64,000 bases of DNA from contig NZ_UAQZ01000016.1 in assembly GCF_900446215.1 (NCBI RefSeq), forward strand, positions 248,001 to 312,000. Reading direction: 5' to 3'. The DNA comes from Burkholderia cenocepacia (GTDB taxonomy: Bacteria > Pseudomonadota > Gammaproteobacteria > Burkholderiales > Burkholderiaceae). Both the position numbers and the translations under genes were made by a program. Shown here piece after piece: positions 59,168-64,000 of this stretch (positions are counted from its first letter, which is position 1; every line of letters starts with the position of its first letter). Under the pieces are notes generated by a model. It was not told the origin of the DNA. It made no database searches and saw only the letters and a list, made by a program, of their open reading frames with translations.

Positions 59168-60124
59168 CTACACGCTATAGCTATCCAAGGCATCCGTAGG
59201 CACATGCAATTTGCTATCCGCCGTTAGCGCTTCCAGCAGATGTTTGACGGTAACTTGCACTCGTGGCGCGACAAGCGCCCGGTGTGGATACTGCATCACC
59301 ATCTCATAGCTTCCGGGATGGTGAAACCTGTGGAGAATGACCTTCAGCGCACCGGAACGCAACCGATCCCACGCAAGATGCACCCCGACCTCCGCGATGC
59401 CAACGCTATCGCACGCCGCCTGCACCAGCGATTCCGGTGCGGATAGTGTCAGCATTGCCTTGCCGGAGGGGTCGATCGTCGTGATGCTTTTGTCGTCGCC
59501 CGTGAAGTTCCACGGCGCGACCTGGCCGCTCAGGAATCGCCGTGCAATGAGCCGGTGCGCGTGCAACGCATCCGGCGTTTCGGGCACGCCATGGTTCGCC
59601 AGATAGTCGGGAGACGCTACCAGTACTGTATTCAAGCGACAAATGGGGCGAGTCACGAGCGCGGAATCCGGGATGTTGCCGCCTCTTACCGCAATGTCGT
59701 AACCGTCCCGGACAATATCGATGACCCGATCGTCGAAATCGACCTCGACCGACAGCGCCGGGTAGCGAGCGAGCAGCGCGGGCAGCGCCGGAAGCACGTG
59801 GTTATGCCCGAAGGCGGCACTCGTCGAAATCCGCACGCGCCCGGCCGGCACGGCCCGCTGGGCGGAAACCGTATCGATCGCGGCATCCAGTGTTTCAAGT
59901 GCGATGCGCGCGTGGCGCAAAAACACCTCGCCTTCCTCTGTGAGTTTGAGTGTGCGGGTCGTCCGGTTCATCAGCCGCACACCCAGTGCTTTTTCGAGGC
60001 CCGCCACGTTCTTGCTCACGGCAGCCGACGTGACGCCCAATTGTCGGGCCGCTGCCGCAAAACTTCCCGCATCCACGGCCTGGACGAGAGAAACGATGGC
60101 TCGAACACGCTGCGAAGAATCCAC
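59168..60124 (-). CDS. LysR-family transcriptional regulator
   Basis: This 318-residue LysR regulator of the CrgA/YafC-like subgroup begins DSSQRVRAIVSLVQAVDAGS and has ARQLGVTSAAVSKNVAGLEK and MNRTTRTLKLTEEGEVFLRH. GTG 60124 is chosen because GGAGGA lies just upstream; the frame extends further but without family sequence. It is divergent from the flavodoxin-like gene at 60283, its probable target. Confidence 0.86.
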   Translation of the reverse strand: MDSSQRVRAIVSLVQAVDAGSFAAAARQLGVTSAAVSKNVAGLEKALGVRLMNRTTRTLKLTEEGEVFLRHARIALETLDAAIDTVSAQRAVPAGRVRISTSAAFGHNHVLPALPALLARYPALSVEVDFDDRVIDIVRDGYDIAVRGGNIPDSALVTRPICRLNTVLVASPDYLANHGVPETPDALHAHRLIARRFLSGQVAPWNFTGDDKSITTIDPSGKAMLTLSAPESLVQAACDSVGIAEVGVHLAWDRLRSGALKVILHRFHHPGSYEMVMQYPHRALVAPRVQVTVKHLLEALTADSKLHVPTDALDSYSV

Positions 60125-60282
60125 ATTTCCTCCATGACTGACATCGCGCCGACCTGTCGCCGCGCAGCCGGATTCTAAACTTGCAGTTGAGGGTGGTTCA
60201 ACCCTGCCAGAACTTCTCGTAATGAGTGACGCTGGTGACAATGGTGGACATCGCCCCTCCGTCCGAAGCTTGCGAGTCTTCA

Positions 60283-60843
60283 ATGCTCATCACGATCCTC
60301 TATGACAGTGGCTATGGCCACACCGCGAAACAGGCCCAAGCCGTTGCAGACGGCGTTCGTCGCGTGCCGGGTGCCGAAGCGCAGTTGATCGCCGTTGCAG
60401 ATGGCGATACGCCCTGGGAAAAACTCGCCGCGAGCGACGCGATCATCTTCGGTTCGCCGACCTACAACGGCACCGTCAGCGCGAGGCTCAAAAAGGTGAT
60501 GGAGGACTCGACGCGGCCCGCGTGGATTCCCCAGTCGTGGCGGAACAAGATTGCCGCAGGCTTCACGAATTCGGGCGCCATGCACGGCGACAAGCTGAAT
60601 TCCCTCGTCACGATGGCGCTGTTTGCCGCCCAGCACGGGATGATCTGGGTCGGACTCGATATCTTCCCGGGCAAGTCGCCGCAGGAGAAGAATCGTGTCG
60701 GCGGATGGCTGGGCGCGATGGCGCAATCGGATGATGCATCACCGGACATCACCCCCATCGAGAGCGATATCGATACCGCTGCGTATCTGGGCGAGCGCGT
60801 CGCTCACGTGACCAGCCAGTTCATGTCAGGAGCCGCACGATGA
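60283..60843 (+). CDS. Flavodoxin-fold NAD(P)H:quinone oxidoreductase-type protein
   Basis: This 186-residue protein has the flavodoxin FMN loop LYDSGYGHTAKQAQAVADGV near its start and IIFGSPTYNGTVSARLKKVM, as in WrbA and related flavoproteins. It may reduce quinones and limit oxidative stress. ATG 60283 starts the fold. Its stop overlaps the next gene (ATGA). Confidence 0.82.
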   Translation: MLITILYDSGYGHTAKQAQAVADGVRRVPGAEAQLIAVADGDTPWEKLAASDAIIFGSPTYNGTVSARLKKVMEDSTRPAWIPQSWRNKIAAGFTNSGAMHGDKLNSLVTMALFAAQHGMIWVGLDIFPGKSPQEKNRVGGWLGAMAQSDDASPDITPIESDIDTAAYLGERVAHVTSQFMSGAAR

Positions 60844-61139
60844 AATTGCTTTGTCTCGACGTCCCGCTGCCGGGGGCCAGCCCGGACGCCTATCAGCCCC
60901 ATCTTTTCGAAGAAGTGCGCCATGCGTGGCATCTGTATAAAACGGGCTTCGTGCGCGAAATCTCGTTCCGTCAGGACCGCCCGGGCGTCGCCATCATTGC
61001 CGAAAGCGATTCGGTCGATGCCGCGAGACAGGCGCTCGCCGAGTTTCCGCTGGCCAAGGTCGGCCTGATCGACTGGGAGATCATTCCGCTCGGCCCGTTC
61101 GTCGGCTGGGAGTCGCTGTTCGCGTCGCGCGACGCTTGA
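60840..61139 (+). CDS. Small protein coupled to the flavodoxin-like gene
   Basis: This 99-residue alpha/beta protein (MKLLCLDVPLPGASPDAYQP, EVRHAWHLYKTGFVREISFR, ALAEFPLAKVGLIDWEIIPL) resembles dimeric ferredoxin-like barrel proteins such as YCII or muconolactone isomerase-like folds. It overlaps the upstream gene by 4 bases, so both are made together. No reaction can be assigned. Confidence 0.7.
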   Translation: MKLLCLDVPLPGASPDAYQPHLFEEVRHAWHLYKTGFVREISFRQDRPGVAIIAESDSVDAARQALAEFPLAKVGLIDWEIIPLGPFVGWESLFASRDA

Positions 61140-61142
61140 CTG

Positions 61143-61228
61143 CTGCGGCAGCGTCTATCGCGGTGTCGGTCCGTGGTTGTCGTGTAGCGCTGACGCGGGA
61201 TAAATCGTCAACCACGGGCCTGCCGCAG
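61143..61228. repeat. Nested inverted repeat between two operons
   Basis: CTGCGGCAG (61143-61151) pairs with CTGCCGCAG (61220-61228). Inside it, CCGTGGTTG (61171-61179) pairs with CAACCACGG (61209-61217). Both stems are perfect. The 86-base unit could be a bidirectional terminator or the remnant of a small mobile repeat. Confidence 0.5.
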
Positions 61229-61272
61229 TCTGCTTATCGGCGTTATGTGACCGTAGACCTTTGAAGGTGAAC

Positions 61273-62298
61273 ATGGAATATGTCAATCTGGGCCGAACGG
61301 GCCTGAAAGTATCTCGTCTTTGCCTGGGATGCATGAGCTATGGGGAGCCTGCCCGCCTGCCCCAGCCTTGGTCCCTCGATGAAGCAGCCTCCCGCCCGTT
61401 TTTTCGGCAAGCGCTCGAGGCGGGCATCAACTTCTTCGACACTGCCAATATCTATTCGGGCGGAAGCTCCGAGGAGATCACGGGCCGAGCGCTCAACGAC
61501 ATGGCGCGGCGCGAAGAGGTCGTCGTCGCCACCAAGGCGTTCTTTCCGTGGCGCAATTCACCCAATACCGGGTTTCTCTCGCGGAAAGCGCTGCTTCAGT
61601 CGATCGACGACAGTCTGACCCGCCTCGGCATGGATTACGTCGACCTCTACCAGATCCACCGTTTCGACCACGGCACGCCTGTGGAGGAAACGATGGAGGC
61701 GCTGCACGACATAGTGAAGTCAGGCAAAGCCCGCTACATCGGTGCATCGTCGATGGAGGCATGGCGCTTCGCGAAAATGCAGCACGTCGCGGAACGCAAC
61801 GGCTGGACACGCTTCATCTCCATGCAACCGCAGTACAACCTGCTCTATCGGGAGGAGGAACGCGAAATGTTGCCTCTTTGCGCCGACCAGGGCGTCGGGG
61901 TCATTCCATGGAGCCCGATGGCGCGCGGCAGGCTGACGCGCGACTGGAGCGAAACCACGCGCCGCACGCAGAACGATGCCTTTGCGCTGCAAATGTATCG
62001 GAACGCTGAAATCCAGGACCAGAAGGTGGTTGACGTCGTCGCGCGTATCGCCGAGGCGCATCATGTGCCGCGCGCGCACGTCGCACTGGCGTGGCTGTTG
62101 ACGAAGCCGGCGATCACCGCGCCGATCATCGGGGCAACGAAGCCCGAGCATCTGGCAACCGCCATCGGCGCGCTCGACTTCTCGCTGACGCAGGACGAAA
62201 TCGCCGCGCTCGAAGCGCCGTATGTCCCCCATCCGGTGGATGGCATCGTGCCACCGCTTCCGGAACATCCGCCGACGATTTCAATGCCGCGGAACTGA
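61273..62298 (+). CDS. Aldo/keto reductase
   Basis: This 341-residue NADPH-dependent reductase has the AKR barrel pattern: MEYVNLGRTGLKVSRLCLGC, FFDTANIYSGGSSEEITGRA with the catalytic Asp and Tyr, VATKAFFPW with Lys, and YQIHRFDHGTPVEET with His. It is similar to YajO-like AKR members. ATG 61273 has GAAGGTG upstream. It reduces aldehydes or ketones of unknown identity. Confidence 0.88.
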   Translation: MEYVNLGRTGLKVSRLCLGCMSYGEPARLPQPWSLDEAASRPFFRQALEAGINFFDTANIYSGGSSEEITGRALNDMARREEVVVATKAFFPWRNSPNTGFLSRKALLQSIDDSLTRLGMDYVDLYQIHRFDHGTPVEETMEALHDIVKSGKARYIGASSMEAWRFAKMQHVAERNGWTRFISMQPQYNLLYREEEREMLPLCADQGVGVIPWSPMARGRLTRDWSETTRRTQNDAFALQMYRNAEIQDQKVVDVVARIAEAHHVPRAHVALAWLLTKPAITAPIIGATKPEHLATAIGALDFSLTQDEIAALEAPYVPHPVDGIVPPLPEHPPTISMPRN

Positions 62299-62397
62299 AT
62301 GTCGCGAGCGGCGGTACGTTCAATGGCGGCAGCTTGCGAACTCGCCGCCGCGGTCGAACGTACCGCCGCTGGACGAACATCGAATGCGAAAATAGAT

Positions 62398-62841
62398 ATG
62401 AAGGGGCCGTTCATCGAGTGCCGACGTCTTATCCTCTTCGCGCTCGTTGTGATGTGTGCGGTACTGCCGTTGGGGCAGCACGGTAACGTCCATGCGCAGG
62501 AGCCAAAAATGTTAGTCCGTATCTCCGAAATCGAGATATTCAATCAGCATCTCGAAGCATATCGGCGCATCTTGAACGAGGAGGCCGAGGCGTCGATGCG
62601 CGTCGAGCCGGGGGTAGTGTGCATTTTCCCGATGGCTCAAAAGGATAGCCCGACGCACATCAAGATTGTGGAAATCTATGCGAGCCACGATGCGTACGAC
62701 GCACATATCCAGTCGCCGCATTTCAAGAAGTACAAGCGTTCGACGCTGGACATGGTGAAGTCCCTGCGACTGGTTGACATGGATGGGCTGGATGCTGAAG
62801 CAATGCCGCTCATCTTCAGGAAATTGAGGGGGCGGTCGTAA
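62398..62841 (+). CDS. Exported antibiotic-biosynthesis-monooxygenase-fold protein
   Basis: This 147-residue protein has a signal peptide (LILFALVVMCAVLPLGQHGN, ending near VHAQ). An ABM-type dimeric barrel domain follows: MLVRISEIEIFNQHLEAYRR, ASMRVEPGVVCIFPMAQKDS, HDAYDAHIQSPHFKKYK. Such domains often act as quinol or aromatic monooxygenases. The exported form is somewhat unusual. ATG 62398 was chosen; the frame extends to 62299 without a ribosome binding site. Confidence 0.75.
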   Translation: MKGPFIECRRLILFALVVMCAVLPLGQHGNVHAQEPKMLVRISEIEIFNQHLEAYRRILNEEAEASMRVEPGVVCIFPMAQKDSPTHIKIVEIYASHDAYDAHIQSPHFKKYKRSTLDMVKSLRLVDMDGLDAEAMPLIFRKLRGRS

Positions 62842-63388
62842 CAAACACCGGCCAGATGGGAAGAATGGATCGCCATGAAAGCGTGCGTGTCCGTTGTCGG
62901 AACTCGACCTGCCTACCGGATGTCTGGTTGCTGTTGTTGGTCCACGACCGGTTTTGGCCGATAGTGGCCGTCAGCGTCTGTTGGACGACGCGTATCGACA
63001 ACAACGTCAATCTCCGTCTGCCCGCCTCCTTTCGATCGTTCGCAGAGACCGCTCCTGAAGGCCGGACGTCCAGCTCCACCGTTTTCCCCTCAGGAAAACC
63101 CTGATCCGACTCCGTAGGGCACCGGTTTTCAGCCGATTTTCCCACTGCCGCAAGCAGCCTCGATAGGCTCCCGCCCAACCGCTCCCCACCCCCGCGCAAC
63201 CCCGTTCCATCAACCCTCCGAGCCCGCCTACCTAACCAAAACAGGTATGGCGCACCGCAATATTTCGCGCCCACGGCCGGATTTCAATACCCACCAGGTA
63301 TCAAAAATCCTGCCCAAAAGTATTGGACGCCCCATTTCCCCGCCGCGTATAAATCCGTTCCATGAACAGCCCCCACGCAGCGCGCCCC
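62842..63388. other. Intergenic region before catB
   Basis: This 547-base gap has no recognisable gene. A divergent catR regulator, which often sits here, is absent. The only clear element is the LysR-type site at 63287-63301. Confidence 0.45.
63287..63301 (+). promoter_or_regulatory. ATAC-N7-GTAT site upstream of catB
   Basis: ATAC-CCACCAG-GTAT exactly fits the ATAC-N7-GTAT consensus of the BenM/CatM/CatR group of LysR regulators, which respond to muconate. It lies about 90 bases before the catB start, as expected for an activator site. Confidence 0.65.
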
Positions 63389-64000
63389 ATGTCCTCCGCC
63401 ACCATCGAACGCATCGAAACCCGTCTCGTCGACTTGCCGACGATCCGCCCGCACAAGCTGTCGGTGGCCACGATGCACGGCCAGACGCTGATGCTCGTGA
63501 AGGTGTTCTGCAGCGACGGCGTGACCGGTATCGGCGAAGGCACGACGATCGCCGGCATGGCCTACGGCCCGGAAAGCCCGGAAGCGATGAAGCTCGCGAT
63601 CGACGCGTATCTCGCACCGGCGATCGTCGGCCGTGACGCCACGCGCGTCCAGACGCTGATGGCATTCGTCGGCAAGCTTGCGAAGGTCAACCACTTCGCG
63701 AAAAGCGCGCTCGAAACCGCGCTGCTCGACGCGCACGGCAAGCGGCTCGGCGTGCCGGTCAGCGAACTGCTCGGCGGCCGTCGCCGCGATCGCCTGCCGG
63801 TTGCATGGACGCTCGCGTCGGGCGACACGGCCACCGACATCGCCGAAGCCGAACGCATGCTCGACGCGCGCCGCCACAACGTATTCAAGCTGAAGATCGG
63901 CGCGAAAGCGCCGGAAACGGATATCCGGCACGTGGCCGAGATCAAGAAGGCGGTCGGCGATCGCGCGTCGGTGCGCGTCGACGTGAACATGGCGTGGAGC
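63389..64000 (+). CDS. catB: Muconate cycloisomerase, 5' part
   Basis: The window ends after 204 residues of a muconate cycloisomerase, the enolase-superfamily enzyme that turns cis,cis-muconate into muconolactone in the catechol branch of the beta-ketoadipate pathway. It matches CatB closely: ERIETRLVDLPTIRPHKLSV, LETALLDAHGKRLGVPVSEL, the catalytic Lys region FKLKIG and the first metal-ligand Asp in VRVDVNMAW. ATG 63389 aligns with known CatB starts; ATG 63362 is an alternative. The rest of the gene lies beyond the window. Confidence 0.9.
   Translation, partial: MSSATIERIETRLVDLPTIRPHKLSVATMHGQTLMLVKVFCSDGVTGIGEGTTIAGMAYGPESPEAMKLAIDAYLAPAIVGRDATRVQTLMAFVGKLAKVNHFAKSALETALLDAHGKRLGVPVSELLGGRRRDRLPVAWTLASGDTATDIAEAERMLDARRHNVFKLKIGAKAPETDIRHVAEIKKAVGDRASVRVDVNMAWS

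Noticed and set aside
62842..63286. A catR regulator or remnant upstream of catB
   Set aside because: No frame on either strand shows LysR features.

Overview
The window is high-GC betaproteobacterial DNA. Gene content, codon use and the resident phage point to the Burkholderia cepacia complex, most likely Burkholderia cenocepacia of the lineage that carries phage BcepMu. It has three parts: host genes (1-22178), one complete BcepMu-type transposable prophage (22179-58926), and more host genes (58927-64000).

Left host part. Two near-duplicate small exported proteins (DUF4148 type) flank an asparagine permease (ansP, minus strand) and a four-gene polar amino acid ABC transporter. Next comes a set of catabolic or detoxification genes: an FAD monooxygenase with an alpha/beta hydrolase, a DUF1275 membrane protein, a YcaC-like cysteine hydrolase, a large amidohydrolase, an exported VOC protein with an outer-membrane alginate-export-type channel, and an exported metallo-beta-lactamase-fold enzyme. 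They are interspersed with three copies of a tiny XapX-domain membrane protein, a frameshifted LysR pseudogene, a C-terminally truncated DoxX gene, and LysR and AraC regulators. Four promoters in this part share a TTCAG-N5-TTCAG tandem repeat in the same orientation to the gene. A large OmpR-type winged-helix/ATPase regulator is cut off by the prophage.

Prophage. The ends are 21-bp imperfect inverted repeats starting TGAAG and ending CTTCA. The distance between them is exactly 36,748 bp, the length I recall for the published BcepMu genome. The layout is a leftward early operon (Mor-type activator, GemA, HU, DUF3164, MazG-like protein, MuB-like ATPase, DD35E transposase, small regulators), then a repressor with a possible immunity or defence cassette, a lysis module (holin, transglycosylase, Rz/Rz1), Mu-like head genes, P2-like contractile tail and baseplate genes, a tail fibre, and an AT-richer acyltransferase cargo gene at the right end. 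The bases flanking the two ends do not match, and the 3' part of the interrupted host regulator is not at the right end. The locus has therefore probably been rearranged since insertion.

Right host part. A LysR regulator lies beside a flavodoxin-like protein and a small partner. These are followed by an aldo/keto reductase, an exported monooxygenase-fold protein, and the start of muconate cycloisomerase (catB), which has an ATAC-N7-GTAT site upstream. No tRNA, rRNA or CRISPR array was seen.
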